A DNA stretch of 64,000 nucleotides from an uncultured Geobacter sp. (GCA_903925075.1 CAIYDQ010000136.1:24215-88214); one strand, 5' to 3'; positions 34,478-44,745 are shown, counted from the first letter of the stretch. Notes: generated by a model not told the origin, from the sequence alone. Program-made: numbers and translations.

Positions 34478-34942
34478 ATGGCAATTCCGATCAACACCAT
34501 AGACCATGCAACCCTGCAGCATTTGGTAGAAGCCGGAGCCGTGCGCGGCGCCGACGTAGTCGGCCAACCGGGAGGCTGGGAACTCGTCATAAAATACGGG
34601 ATGGTCGAACGGGTATTGGTGGCACGGCGCGGCGCAGTGAGGATTTTTGGCCGGTTTGAAACTGTGGTGTCTTATCTTAAGGGCATTGGCATCTCGGAAT
34701 TCAAGGTCAACGCCGCCAATTACAATCCTGCCGACAAGAGAACCAGGCCAGACTCTTCTGAACGGATGAAACGGACTTTTGGCGCGGCAGAACATGGCCA
34801 ATGGGTTCGTAAACAGGTTGAAGAAGCGATCGTCAAAGCCGACAAGCCTGATGCGGTCTGGATCCCGCACGAAGAGGTAGTAAACGACATGCAACGGCAG
34901 CGCGACGTTATCGAGGCTCGCATCGCCAGGAAAAGCCGCTGA
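34478..34942 (+). CDS. Putative antitoxin of a RelE/ParE-type pair
   Basis: Of two nearby ATGs, the second (34478) has CCGGAGGT at the right distance and gives 154 residues. The N-terminal half (about 1-80) looks like a small alpha/beta domain; residues 85-154 are charged and helical (VRKQVEEAIVKAD, EEVVNDMQRQRDVIEARIARKSR). I do not recognise the fold. Its identity rests on position: its TGA overlaps the ATG of the toxin gene (TGATG), the standard antitoxin-first layout. At 154 residues it is long for such an antitoxin. It would neutralise the toxin and probably autoregulate the pair. Confidence 0.6.
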   Translation: MAIPINTIDHATLQHLVEAGAVRGADVVGQPGGWELVIKYGMVERVLVARRGAVRIFGRFETVVSYLKGIGISEFKVNAANYNPADKRTRPDSSERMKRTFGAAEHGQWVRKQVEEAIVKADKPDAVWIPHEEVVNDMQRQRDVIEARIARKSR

Positions 34943-35220
34943 TGGTTATTGTCTGGACGCCAAAAGCACGTGCGGAGCGCGAAGCGGCAATAGACTACAT
35001 AGCCCTGGAAAATCCACTCGCCGCACTGGACCAACTCATGGAGATCGAACAGCAGACAGGTTTGCTTAGTTCTCAGCCAAACATGGGCAGACAGGGAAGG
35101 GTGGCGGGAACCCGTGAGTTGGTCATTAGCGGCACCCCATTCATTGCGATCTATCGTGTGCAGGGGAAGCGGATTGAAATTTTGTGCTTTCTCCATGGAG
35201 CGCAGAAGTGGCCAGTCTGA
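34942..35220 (+). CDS. RelE/ParE-superfamily toxin
   Basis: The 92-residue protein fits ParE/RelE-type toxins: N-terminal VIVWTPKARAEREAAIDYIA, central PNMGRQGRVAGTRELVI and C-terminal FIAIYRVQGKRIEILCFLHGAQKWP. The R-x-L-V-I...Y-R-V...I-L-x-x-x-H pattern is the typical ParE strand arrangement ending in a conserved His region. ParE members poison gyrase, RelE members cleave mRNA; the sequence is closer to ParE. It is translated from TGATG coupling with the upstream antitoxin. Confidence 0.82.
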   Translation: MVIVWTPKARAEREAAIDYIALENPLAALDQLMEIEQQTGLLSSQPNMGRQGRVAGTRELVISGTPFIAIYRVQGKRIEILCFLHGAQKWPV

Positions 35221-35322
35221 GCATAAGAGCACCGCAAGGTCCGGTCGTGAGAGGGGTGATTCCGTCCCAGCAAAGCGTCGGCAGTTTCGCCGCTCCGGCC
35301 CCCCTGTCCGGGGGCTATCGCT

Positions 35323-36273
35323 TCATGCGTCCCGCACCGAGAACCGCCCGTAGGCGTCGGTCCTGGTGATCTCGACCTTTTCGGCGGCGCCTCCGGGATA
35401 GATTTCCTCGGCAAGGTAGGCCAGTTCCGCCCGTTCCAGGTGGTGCGGAACGTTGATCCACCATCCTTTGTTGCCGCCGTTCGAGCCGTCGCTCCAGCGA
35501 TAGCCGCGTTCTTTTAGGGTGTCTTTATGCGCGAAGGGCGCGCCGACGGCGCAGATCCGGGATGTCGCCTCCCCGCACCTCGCCAGCAACTCCTTGAAGA
35601 TCGGTTCTCCGGCGATGGGGAGCCGCTCCAGCAGCAGGCCCAGGACCCCCTCGGCGTCGTCGAGAGCCCTATGCGCGTTGATGTACAGGCCGCCGCATTT
35701 GTGCAGCAGGTATTCCAGCGTGCGTGGTGCGATCCGCTCCCTGCCCCAGTCGATCTGCGACAGGGTGCATGCCCACGGCACTGCCGCGAAGGCGGGGTAT
35801 CGGTCTTCGACGAATTTCCGGTCAAAAGCGGCATTATGAGCGATAACCAGGGTGGCCGCTTCGGCAAGCGACTTGATCCGGTCGTCGTCGAAGGCCTGGC
35901 CGGCGATCATTTCGTCGGTAATCCCGGTAATGCCGGTGATTTCCTCGGGCAGTGGCCGCCCCGGATCTTCAAACCCGTTGTAGCGCTCGGTGATCCTCAG
36001 GATTTCCGCGGTCGCGGGATCGTACTCGAAGGCTAAGATGCCCAGCTCGATGATCTTATCGGAGGTGTGATTCAAGCCGGTGGTCTCGGTGTCCAGGCAG
36101 AGGCCGATCTTTGCCTCTTTACCCTTTCTCTGAGTGAGCCGGCTGTCTCTATCGAGGCGGAGTTTTCGCAGTACGGTGTAGTCGCCGGTGGCATGAAGGG
36201 CGGTGATGGCTATTTCCGCCTCCAGAACGTTCATGGGTTGCATTCGCTCTTCAAGGGGCTTGCGTTTCTTCAT
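35323..36273 (-). CDS. DnaQ-like 3'-5' exonuclease (DEDDh family)
   Basis: The 316-residue protein has the exonuclease motifs in order: LDTETTGLNH (Exo I, near 60), a HNAAFDRKF segment (Exo II, near 147) and HRALDDAEG (Exo III with the His, near 205). This matches the Pol III epsilon/RNase T fold. An N-terminal 50-residue region and a C-terminal region of about 90 residues (SDGSNGGNKGWWINVPHH) flank it; the latter recalls short C-terminal modules of 3'-5' exonuclease homologs. It may trim DNA or RNA; it is not necessarily the replicative proofreader. It lies downstream of the sigma54 regulator gene on the same strand, 74 bases apart. Confidence 0.85.
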   Translation of the reverse strand: MKKRKPLEERMQPMNVLEAEIAITALHATGDYTVLRKLRLDRDSRLTQRKGKEAKIGLCLDTETTGLNHTSDKIIELGILAFEYDPATAEILRITERYNGFEDPGRPLPEEITGITGITDEMIAGQAFDDDRIKSLAEAATLVIAHNAAFDRKFVEDRYPAFAAVPWACTLSQIDWGRERIAPRTLEYLLHKCGGLYINAHRALDDAEGVLGLLLERLPIAGEPIFKELLARCGEATSRICAVGAPFAHKDTLKERGYRWSDGSNGGNKGWWINVPHHLERAELAYLAEEIYPGGAAEKVEITRTDAYGRFSVRDA

Positions 36274-36346
36274 CTAACTCTCTCTATCGGTTCTTCTTCC
36301 TGTCGCCGCTCGTCGGCTAAGCTGACCCGGACAGGCGGCGGCATGA

Positions 36347-37717
<1,371 letters not shown>

Positions 37718-37992
37718 GTGAGATTTTTCCCATTCGTTTAAGTTTTTTTGATAACATGTATGGCCGGTTTTAGCAAGCCAACTTTTTAATCATTGACTCG
37801 TACACGGAACCTGCGGAGGCAACGGATAAGGCGGATTACTCTTGACGAGACTACTTGTGTTGATCATGAGAACAAGATAGTATAGAGGCTGGCTGTGAGC
37901 CTGCGGTTTGGACGCGACTGACAGCGACGCTTAGTTCACAAGAATCACTTCGCTTCATCTATCGCAAACACTGCAATCAAGGGGGAGTCATC

Positions 37993-38508
37993 ATGCTCAG
38001 CAAGAAGTTACTCAAGGCGCTAAACAACCAGCTCAACAAGGAAATCTACTCCGCCTACCTTTATCTTTCCATGTCCTCGTACGCCGGCTCCATCGGCCTC
38101 AAGGGGAGCGCCAATTGGTTCATGGTGCAGTACCAGGAGGAAATGGTGCACGCCATGAAGGTCTTCACTTTCATCAACAGCCGCGGGGAGCATACCGATC
38201 TGGCCGCCATCGCCGCCCCGCCTACCGAGTTCCGCTCGCTGCTCGACATGTTCCAGCAGACCCTGGCGCACGAGCAGACCATCACCGCGTCCATCAACGA
38301 GTTGACCGACCTGGCGCTGGCCGAGAAGGATCACGCGACCAACATCTTTTTGCAGTGGCTGGTCACCGAGCAGATCGAGGAAGAGGAGAACGACAGGGAC
38401 ATCATCGGCAAGCTGAAGCTGATAGGGGACAACGGGCAGGGGCTTTTGATGCTGGACAACGAACTGGCCGCCAGGGTTTTCGTACCGCCGCCGGCCACCG
38501 CCGCTTAG
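37993..38508 (+). CDS. ftnA: Ferritin (non-haem, FtnA-like)
   Basis: The 171-residue protein is a four-helix ferritin. Ferroxidase residues are in place: Glu in NKEIYSAYLYL (about 17), the Glu/His pair in YQEEMVHAMK (about 50-53), Glu in AHEQTITA (about 94) and Gln/Glu in QWLVTEQIEEE (about 127-131). It oxidises Fe(II) and stores it as mineral in a 24-mer shell. The GGGGGAG ribosome site is close to ATG. No clear Fur box was recognised in the 275-base upstream gap shared divergently with the sigma54 regulator. A Pro/Ala tail is the only variable part. Confidence 0.93.
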   Translation: MLSKKLLKALNNQLNKEIYSAYLYLSMSSYAGSIGLKGSANWFMVQYQEEMVHAMKVFTFINSRGEHTDLAAIAAPPTEFRSLLDMFQQTLAHEQTITASINELTDLALAEKDHATNIFLQWLVTEQIEEEENDRDIIGKLKLIGDNGQGLLMLDNELAARVFVPPPATAA

Positions 38509-38521
38509 CGACTCAAAGGCT

Positions 38522-38757
38522 TATTGCCACAAAAAGGCACAAAAAACGCAAAAGGGTAAACCCTCACTGCAAAGACTCGCAGACGGGAAAAAGCGGAACT
38601 GGACGGATACGGGCTGGACGAATAAAGGCGGATCAGGCGCAAAAGCTTTGGGGTTGGTTACCCCAAAGTCTTTGCCTGATCCGCCTTTACTCTTGTATCT
38701 GGGCTAGTTTCGGATATTGGATTTTTTTGTGTCTTTTGTGCTTTTTCGTGGCCAAAC
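38522..38757. repeat. Nested inverted-repeat element after ferritin
   Basis: An outer pair, GCCACAAAAAGGCACAAAA near 38526 and TTTTGTGCTTTTTCGTGGC near 38734, encloses an inner hairpin. The inner arms are AAAGGCGGATCAGGC (about 38625) and GCCTGATCCGCCTTT (about 38674), with a smaller CTTTGGGG/CCCCAAAG stem at the tip. The whole block is palindromic over about 235 bases, lies between convergent genes, and may act as a two-way terminator or be a dispersed MITE-like element. Confidence 0.7.
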
Positions 38758-38784
38758 GCTTGTCTGGTTAAGGCCTTTACTTCA

Positions 38785-39855
38785 CTACAGCTTCTCTATC
38801 TTAGCCTTTTCCCGCAACGCCTCGACCCGGTCGGAGATCTCTTTTTGCACCTTTTCCTGCTTCAGGAACTCCTGGATCTTGGCTTTCACGTCCTCGAACT
38901 TCTCGGTCGCGGCCTCCTGCTTCTCGGTCAGCTTGATGATGTGATAGCCGAACTGGGTCTCCACTACGCCGCTTACTTCTCCCGGCTTCAGGGCGAAGGC
39001 GGCCTGCTCGAAGGGCGCCACCATCTGCCCGCGCCCGAAGGTCCCCAGATCGCCCCCCTGTGAGCTGCTCGGGCAGGTGGAATCCGACTTGGCGATGGCC
39101 GCGAAATCCTCCCCCGCCTTCACGCGCTTCAACAGGGCCTCGGCCTTCTCCTTGGCCTTCTTGCGCTCTTCGGGGGTCGATTTCTCGTCGGTGCCGATCA
39201 GGATGTGGCTGGCCCGCGCGCTTTCCGGCTTCTTGAAATACTTCTCCAGGTTCTCGTCGTAAAACTTGCGCGCCTCGGCCTCGGAAACGGCGGACTTGGA
39301 GACGAACTGGCTCTCGATCAGGTTGGCGATCACGATGTCCTTGCGGGTGAAGTCCTGCATGTCCTTCAGGGTCATGTCGACCCCCTTGAGCGCCTTCTCC
39401 AATTCCTCGTCCGACTTGAACTTGGCCCGGTTGAGTGCCACCTTCTCCGCGACCTGCTTGTCCAGATCCTTTATTTCCAGCTTCGTCGCTTCCTGGTAGA
39501 GGAGTTCGGCCGAAATCAACTGGTCCAGCGCCGCGTCTTCGGCCTGTTGCAGCATCTCCGGGGCCAGCGGCTGTTCCACCTGATTTTGCGACAGCATCAC
39601 CTTCAGGGCGCGCTCCAGCTCCACCCGGCTGATGACCGTGCCGTTCACCCGCGCCACCTGCTCTTTCTGGACGGGCTTGGCCTGCTGGCTTAGCGCTCCC
39701 TGCGGCTCTTTGTTTTGTTCCTTGGCTGATTCCTTGGGCTGCTCTTTGCTCGCGGACGGCTTGGCGGCTTCTTCCGCCAGAGCGGACCAGGCGGGGAGGC
39801 TTACCAGGAAAAGTGCGGCAAGAGCGGTGCTGCCGAGGTGTTTGAGGGAAAACAT
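38785..39855 (-). CDS. Periplasmic parvulin-type peptidyl-prolyl isomerase / chaperone (SurA/PrsA-like)
   Basis: The 356-residue protein has a signal peptide (LGSTALAALFLVSLPAWSALA, cleaved near 27), a Lys/Glu/Gln-rich linker (about 28-62), and a SurA-like N-terminal helical domain (about 65-200) beginning VARVNGTVISR. A single parvulin domain (about 212-310) follows, with ARASHILIGTD, GGDLGTFGRGQMV and TQFGYHIIKL, then a helical tail. It assists folding of exported proteins, probably outer-membrane proteins or cytochromes. A sigma70-like promoter is visible just upstream. It is single-domain, unlike E. coli SurA with two parvulin domains. Confidence 0.9.
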   Translation of the reverse strand: MFSLKHLGSTALAALFLVSLPAWSALAEEAAKPSASKEQPKESAKEQNKEPQGALSQQAKPVQKEQVARVNGTVISRVELERALKVMLSQNQVEQPLAPEMLQQAEDAALDQLISAELLYQEATKLEIKDLDKQVAEKVALNRAKFKSDEELEKALKGVDMTLKDMQDFTRKDIVIANLIESQFVSKSAVSEAEARKFYDENLEKYFKKPESARASHILIGTDEKSTPEERKKAKEKAEALLKRVKAGEDFAAIAKSDSTCPSSSQGGDLGTFGRGQMVAPFEQAAFALKPGEVSGVVETQFGYHIIKLTEKQEAATEKFEDVKAKIQEFLKQEKVQKEISDRVEALREKAKIEKL

Positions 39856-39885
39856 GTAAGCTCCTTTGTCGGTGATTTTTGCTGG

Positions 39886-39913
39886 ATCTTAGCATTTATC
39901 ATCTGGATTTCAA
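39886..39913 (-). promoter_or_regulatory. Sigma70-type promoter for the parvulin gene
   Basis: On the - strand TTGAAA, a 16-base spacer and TAAGAT precede the start codon by about 30 bases; an AAAGGAG ribosome site follows. Confidence 0.5.
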
Positions 39914-40069
39914 AACACAAAAAAGATGGCTTGCGGTCGATGCCGGGGATTTTACATCTTGGGGGTTTTAATGCGCAGCGGAATATGATAATAATACGGC
40001 CTGATTAAACAGCATCGGTTTGAGCGTCCCGGGCAGACCGTTGTCACCTCAATGCTAAGGAGCTGAATC

Positions 40070-40294
40070 ATGTCGAAAAAAAGCGAACAAGCGGCACTGC
40101 TGGCTTTTCTGGCCGGGGCAATCGTTGCGGCCGGCGCCGCGCTGCTCTTCACGCCCAAGACCGGGCGCGAGGTGCGCGAGAAATTGGGCGAGGCCAAGGA
40201 GGAAGCGCTGGAGAAGTTGAAGCGGCGCGTCAAGGGCGCCAAAAACGCCAAGGGCGATCCGCTCGACTACGACGGCGGCGATTGCTGGATCTAG
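40070..40294 (+). CDS. YtxH-domain small protein (first of two)
   Basis: The 74-residue protein has one hydrophobic N-terminal helix (LLAFLAGAIVAAGAALLFTPKTG) followed by a basic, charged helix (REVREKLGEAKEEALEKLKRRV), the YtxH/gas-vesicle-like pattern. Such proteins are stress-related and membrane-associated, with no defined biochemical role. The start has AAGGAG. It ends three bases before the convergent PtsP stop. A second, longer member lies at 44914. Confidence 0.8.
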   Translation: MSKKSEQAALLAFLAGAIVAAGAALLFTPKTGREVREKLGEAKEEALEKLKRRVKGAKNAKGDPLDYDGGDCWI

Positions 40295-40297
40295 GCC

Positions 40298-42634
40298 TTA
40301 CAGTGCCAACTCGCGCCGCACCGTTTCCAGGTACTCTCTGATCGCCTGCGCGCTCTCCATGGCGAGCACGCGATCGGCGATCTCCCTTGCCTTGGTCAGC
40401 GTCGTGCGCCGGATCGCCTCTTTCACCCCCGGGATGTTCGGGGCGGAGAGGCTGAAGCTGCGGATGCCGAGCCCCAACAGCAGCAGCGCGTTGAGCGGCT
40501 CCCCGGCCATCTCGCCGCAGAGCGTGGCCGGCTTCCCCGCGTTGGCGGCGGCGTCGGCCACCCTCTTGATGGAGTGCAGCACGGCCGGATGGTAGGGCTC
40601 GAACCATTTCTTCACCCGCTGGTTGTTGCGGTCGCAGGCGAGGGTGTACTGGATCAGGTCGTTGCTCCCTATGCTCAAGTAATCGACTTCCTTGGCCAGC
40701 ATCTCCACGTTCATAACCGCCGCCGGCAACTCCACCATGATGCCGAAGCCGATGCCGGCGTCGAACGGCTTCCCCTCCCGAGACAGCTCTTCTTTCACCT
40801 CCTCCAGAATCTGCTTGATGCGCCGCACCTCGTCCACTCCCGCCACCAGCGGAAACATCAGCTTGCAGTTGCCGTGCGCCGAGGCGAGCAGCACGCCGGC
40901 CAGTTGTTCGCGGAAGATGTCTTCGCGCTCAAGCGACACCCTGATCGAGCGCCAGCCGAGGAAGGGGTTGTCCTCTTTGGGTTGGGGAAAGTAGGGGAGC
41001 GCCTTGTCGCCGCCGATGTCGAGCGTCCTGATGGTGACGGGGAGCCCGGGAAATCCCTCCAGCATCTTGCGGTAGATGGCGGCCTGCTCCAACCGGGTGG
41101 GAAAGGAGTTGCGGGACATGAAGGGAAACTCCGTGCGGTAGAGCCCCACCCCTTCGGCGCCGTGCAGGTGCGCCACGCGCAGGTCGCTCAACAGCCCGAC
41201 GTTCGCCAAAAGCGCCACCCGACAGCCGTCCGGCGTCACCGCCGGCAGGTCGCGGATCCCCTCCAGAGCGCGCTGCTTCAGGTCGTATTCCCCTTGCAGC
41301 CGCTGGTATTCGGCCTTGATGCTGCCGTCGGGGTTGATGTAGACGCAGCCGGAGGTGCCGTCGACGATCACCTCGCTCCTCACCCCGACGTACTTCAACA
41401 CCCCCTCCACGCCGAAGACCGCCGGGATCCCCAGGGCGCGCGCCATGATGGCCGCGTGCGCGTGCAGGTTCCCTTTTTCGGTGACGATGCCGATCACCTT
41501 GGCGTGGTCCATGACGGCCAGGTCGGAAGCCAGGAGCTCCCGGGCGATCAGGATCCGGTTGTCGCGCATCTTTTCCTGCTTGCGGTGGCCGCCGTTCAGG
41601 GAGTCGCAGATGCGACGGCCGATGTCCTCCATGTCGGCGGAGCGCTCGCGCAGGTACGGGTCCTCCATCCGGGAGAAGGCCGTCACGTAGTCCCCGACCA
41701 CCTGGCTTACTGCCCTCATGGCCCCCACGTCGCCGTCGATCAGGGTGGTCACCTTGGCGATGAAGCCGCGGTCTTCCAGGATCATCAGGTGGCTGTGAAA
41801 GATGGAGGCGTCCGCCTCGGAAAGGATCTCTCCCACCCGTTTTTCCATGTAGAGGGTCTGGATGCGCGCCTTCTCCAGCGCCACCTGGAACCTTTTGTGC
41901 TCCTCGGCGCGCGGCCTGGCCCGCTCCAGCACGGCCTCCTCGAGCGGACCGCGGCTTAACACCGAGACTTTGCCCAGGGCGAAGCCGGCCGCGATGCCGA
42001 TGCCGGTCAAAACCGAGGGGGCGGAGCGTCGCTTGCCGCGCCCGGCGTCCTTCAGCACCCCGCTTTTTTTCAGCCGCTCCACCTCGGCCGCGTAGTAGGC
42101 GCGCTCCTGCTCCTTTTTGCGGATGGAATCGAGCAGCTTGGCGTTGGAGACGATGCTGGAGATCTGCCAGGCGATGGTGGAGACGGCGCTGATTTCGTGG
42201 GGGGTGAAGGTGCGCGGCTCGCGGTTCTGGATGACGATCACGCCGAGCGGGTTGTTTCTCTGGTAGAAGGGGACCCCCAGAAAGGAGAGCACCTTCTCTT
42301 CCTTGGTGCGCGCGAAATACTTGTAGCGCGGGTGCAGCGGGGCGTTGTCGGTGGCCACCACGCCGCGCTGTTCGATGGCCAGGCCGGTGAGCCCTTCCGA
42401 GGTCTTCATGGTGATGCCGACCGAGAGCCTGGAGAGGCCGCGGGTGGCGTGCAGCCGCAGGGTCTCGCCGTCCTCCTCCAAAAGGTAGATGGAGCAGACG
42501 TCCGAGGCCATGCGCTTGGCCACCAGGTTGACGATGTTGTCCAGGGTTTCTTGCAGATCGTGGGAGTGCAGTATCAGCGCGCTGATGTCCTCCAGCGTTC
42601 TCAAACCCAATTTTTCCGCGCTTTCCTCCGGCAT
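40298..42634 (-). CDS. ptsP: PEP-protein phosphotransferase of the nitrogen PTS (Enzyme I-Ntr)
   Basis: 778 residues. A GAF domain (about 15-165) starts with LGLRTLEDISALILHS and ends before a coiled linker. Enzyme I follows: the N-terminal HPr-binding region, the phospho-His in NLHAHAAIMARALGIPAVFG near 398, and the PEP-utilising TIM barrel with EFPFMSRNSFPT, DIGGDK and the catalytic Cys in LCGEMAGEP near 717. It transfers phosphate from PEP to NPr, controlling nitrogen and carbon regulators rather than sugar uptake. The usual GG.TSH context of the His is altered to NLHAH, but the His is present. No ptsN or NPr gene is in view. Confidence 0.93.
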   Translation of the reverse strand: MPEESAEKLGLRTLEDISALILHSHDLQETLDNIVNLVAKRMASDVCSIYLLEEDGETLRLHATRGLSRLSVGITMKTSEGLTGLAIEQRGVVATDNAPLHPRYKYFARTKEEKVLSFLGVPFYQRNNPLGVIVIQNREPRTFTPHEISAVSTIAWQISSIVSNAKLLDSIRKKEQERAYYAAEVERLKKSGVLKDAGRGKRRSAPSVLTGIGIAAGFALGKVSVLSRGPLEEAVLERARPRAEEHKRFQVALEKARIQTLYMEKRVGEILSEADASIFHSHLMILEDRGFIAKVTTLIDGDVGAMRAVSQVVGDYVTAFSRMEDPYLRERSADMEDIGRRICDSLNGGHRKQEKMRDNRILIARELLASDLAVMDHAKVIGIVTEKGNLHAHAAIMARALGIPAVFGVEGVLKYVGVRSEVIVDGTSGCVYINPDGSIKAEYQRLQGEYDLKQRALEGIRDLPAVTPDGCRVALLANVGLLSDLRVAHLHGAEGVGLYRTEFPFMSRNSFPTRLEQAAIYRKMLEGFPGLPVTIRTLDIGGDKALPYFPQPKEDNPFLGWRSIRVSLEREDIFREQLAGVLLASAHGNCKLMFPLVAGVDEVRRIKQILEEVKEELSREGKPFDAGIGFGIMVELPAAVMNVEMLAKEVDYLSIGSNDLIQYTLACDRNNQRVKKWFEPYHPAVLHSIKRVADAAANAGKPATLCGEMAGEPLNALLLLGLGIRSFSLSAPNIPGVKEAIRRTTLTKAREIADRVLAMESAQAIREYLETVRRELAL

Positions 42635-42722
42635 ATCGCTTCCCCTTTTCCCGTGACCTGCGCAGTATAAATGGGAAAAAAGAAATGTGAAGCTTTTTAA
42701 TCTGATTTTAACAGCTCTGCTG

Positions 42723-42752
42723 TTGGCAAAGTCGCCGCTTCTCTGCTATAGT
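42723..42752 (+). promoter_or_regulatory. Sigma70-type promoter for the TPR gene
   Basis: TTGGCA, an 18-base spacer and TATAGT lie about 40 bases before the chosen start codon at 42791. Confidence 0.55.
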
Positions 42753-42790
42753 GCTCGCCAATGATGAGCGGCATAAGCACGGAGGTGGCC

Positions 42791-43585
42791 ATGGGAACGA
42801 CTTTTGACGAGAAGCTGGCGGACGGCATAGCCCTGATGGAATCGGGGGAGTACCCCAAGGCGATCGACGCCTTCAAGGCTTGCCTCGACCTTGAGCCCGG
42901 CAACGCGGAAGGCTATTTTTACCTGGGCGAAGCGCTCTCCGAGTCGGGCCGGGCCGACGAAGCCGTCGCCGCCCTGAAAAAGGGGATGGATCTCGCCCCG
43001 GAGGATCTGGACGGGCTGACCGCCCTGGGCGACGTCTACTTCGAGGCCGGCAGGCACAAGGACGCCCTGGCCTGCTACCGCAAGGTGACCGAACTGCAGC
43101 CCAAGGATTGCGACGGCTACGTCAGCATGGGACTGGTCTACAACGCCATGGAGCGGGCCGACGACGCGCTGAAGTCCTTCGCGCGGGCGCTGGAGCTCGA
43201 CCCGAAGAACGTCTTCGCGCTCAACGCGGTCGGCGATCTCTATTACGGGCTGGGCGAGAACGACAAGGCGATCGCCGCCTATCGCAAGGGGATAGAGATC
43301 GACCCCACCGACGCCACCGCCCGTTTCAATCTGGGGGAGCTTTACTACGACATGGACGACCTGGAGGCCGCGGAGCGCGAGACCCTGGAGGCGCTCAGGC
43401 TCGATCCCGATTTCACCATGAGTTACCTGACGCTCGGCAACATCTGCATCGACCAGGACCGGACGGCCGAGGCCATCGGCTACTTCGAGAACTATCTTAA
43501 GAAGGAGCACTCCCCCCAGGCGCGCGAGATGGTCGCCGAAGTGAAGGCGGTGGTCGAGGGGCTGAAGGAAGAGCTGCGCGGCTAA
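42791..43585 (+). CDS. Tetratricopeptide-repeat protein
   Basis: I start at ATG 42791, preceded by GGAGGTGGCC, giving 264 residues rather than the track's 274. From about residue 8 to 240 it is a series of roughly seven 34-residue TPR units (for example AEGYFYLGEALSESGRADEAV, ALNAVGDLYYGLGENDKAIAA, ARFNLGELYYDMDDLEAAE). There is no signal peptide or membrane segment, so it is a cytoplasmic scaffold binding an unknown partner. A strong two-way terminator follows. Confidence 0.87.
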   Translation: MGTTFDEKLADGIALMESGEYPKAIDAFKACLDLEPGNAEGYFYLGEALSESGRADEAVAALKKGMDLAPEDLDGLTALGDVYFEAGRHKDALACYRKVTELQPKDCDGYVSMGLVYNAMERADDALKSFARALELDPKNVFALNAVGDLYYGLGENDKAIAAYRKGIEIDPTDATARFNLGELYYDMDDLEAAERETLEALRLDPDFTMSYLTLGNICIDQDRTAEAIGYFENYLKKEHSPQAREMVAEVKAVVEGLKEELRG

Positions 43586-43603
43586 ATGCCGTTGCCGGCG
43601 CGA

Positions 43604-43634
43604 GAAAAAAGGGGGGCCTTGCGGCCCCCCTTTC
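43604..43634. terminator. Bidirectional rho-independent terminator
   Basis: GGGGGGCC-TTGC-GGCCCCCC with an AAAAAA run before and TTTCTTT after, placed between the convergent TPR and flavoprotein genes. The flavoprotein stop codon is at its right edge. Confidence 0.92.
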
Positions 43635-43635
43635 T

Positions 43636-44745
43636 TTATACGCTCTTCTTCAGCTTGGCGAGGATGGCGTCGACGACGTGGTGCGCGTCGTTCACCGCGG
43701 TATAGATCAGATTGGGGTGCCTCTCCTCTTGGATGGAGCCCTTGCTGATGCGCATGTACGACGGGGAGATGGCGCCGCCGATCACGTACACCCCCTTCCT
43801 GGTCGATTCGTACTCGGAGGTTAGGAGCAGCAACCGGTCCCCTTCCTTGGCCACCTGGCAGACCCCCTCGGCGCAGGCGATGGTCTGCACCCCGATGTGG
43901 TCGTAAATGGAGAGCGGGCCCTGGCTGCCGATGCAGGCGATCACGTTCTTCATGGGGAAGCTCATCGAATGGTAGCGTTCGATGCCGCCGGGGGACTTGT
44001 CCTCGCTCACCCGGATCACCAGGCGATCCACCCCCTCGTCGTCCACCTCGCCGATCCTCGGGATCGCCCCCGGCAGCAGCCGGATGTTCCCCCCCAAGAG
44101 GATCTCTTCCCCGAGCCGCTGCGCCGTCTCCTTGTTGACGTCGAAGGTCTCGGAGACGTGCGCCCAGTAGACCGGCTCCTTGTCGTTGGCGCTGCGCTTC
44201 TCTTTCAGGATCGAGATGATCACGTCCGCCGCGGAGTTGCCGCCGCCGATCACCAGGGCGCGGATGCCCAGGTACTTCTTGGGGTCGTCCAGCCCCTTGG
44301 CGACCATCTTGGCGTCGCCGTAGACGGAGAGCTCCTTGGGGATGGAGCTGCCGAAGGCGAGCAGCACCTTCTTGGCCAGATAGTTTCCCCGGGAGGTGGC
44401 GACCTTCAGGTATTCCCGTCCGTCATGGATGTTCTCGAACTGGGTTTCGGTCAGTACGTTCAGTCCTTCGTGCTGAACGAAGTGCTGCACGTACTGGATA
44501 TACTTCTCCACCGTGACCGGCTTGTCGGGCGGGCGCAGTTCCTCGACCAGGAACGGCTCCGGGTTGTCCTTGGGCTTGGAAGGGTAGACGTTCTTTCCTT
44601 CCGGGTAGGTATTGGCGATCCCCTGGAACACCGACTTGCCCGATTCAATCAGCAGGTGGCTGAGCCCGTGCTTGTGACACAGATACGCCGCCGCGATCCC
44701 GCCGGGACCGCCGCCTACTATCACTACATCGTACTTATCATTCAT
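43636..44745 (-). CDS. FAD/NAD(P)-dependent oxidoreductase, thioredoxin-reductase-like fold
   Basis: The second Met (44745) has the better ribosome-site spacing (GAGGG), giving 369 residues. The FAD motif VVIVGGGPGGIAAAYLC is at the N-terminus, a second dinucleotide motif ALVIGGGNSAADVI is near residue 155, and a C-terminal YVIGGAI segment is near 320. No CXXC active-site pair is visible, so it is not a disulfide reductase. YpdA-like or ferredoxin/flavodoxin-NADP reductase-like roles are possible. It is transcribed alone from the promoter at 44779. Confidence 0.78.
   Translation of the reverse strand: MNDKYDVVIVGGGPGGIAAAYLCHKHGLSHLLIESGKSVFQGIANTYPEGKNVYPSKPKDNPEPFLVEELRPPDKPVTVEKYIQYVQHFVQHEGLNVLTETQFENIHDGREYLKVATSRGNYLAKKVLLAFGSSIPKELSVYGDAKMVAKGLDDPKKYLGIRALVIGGGNSAADVIISILKEKRSANDKEPVYWAHVSETFDVNKETAQRLGEEILLGGNIRLLPGAIPRIGEVDDEGVDRLVIRVSEDKSPGGIERYHSMSFPMKNVIACIGSQGPLSIYDHIGVQTIACAEGVCQVAKEGDRLLLLTSEYESTRKGVYVIGGAISPSYMRISKGSIQEERHPNLIYTAVNDAHHVVDAILAKLKKSV

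Noticed and set aside
37718-37992. Fur box or clear sigma70 promoter before ferritin
   Set aside because: TTGAC motifs occur, but none has a -10 at acceptable spacing and no convincing Fur-like palindrome is visible.
38115-38771. 218-residue ORF overlapping ferritin
   Set aside because: It is a frame shadow of ferritin continued into the palindromic element; composition is not protein-like.
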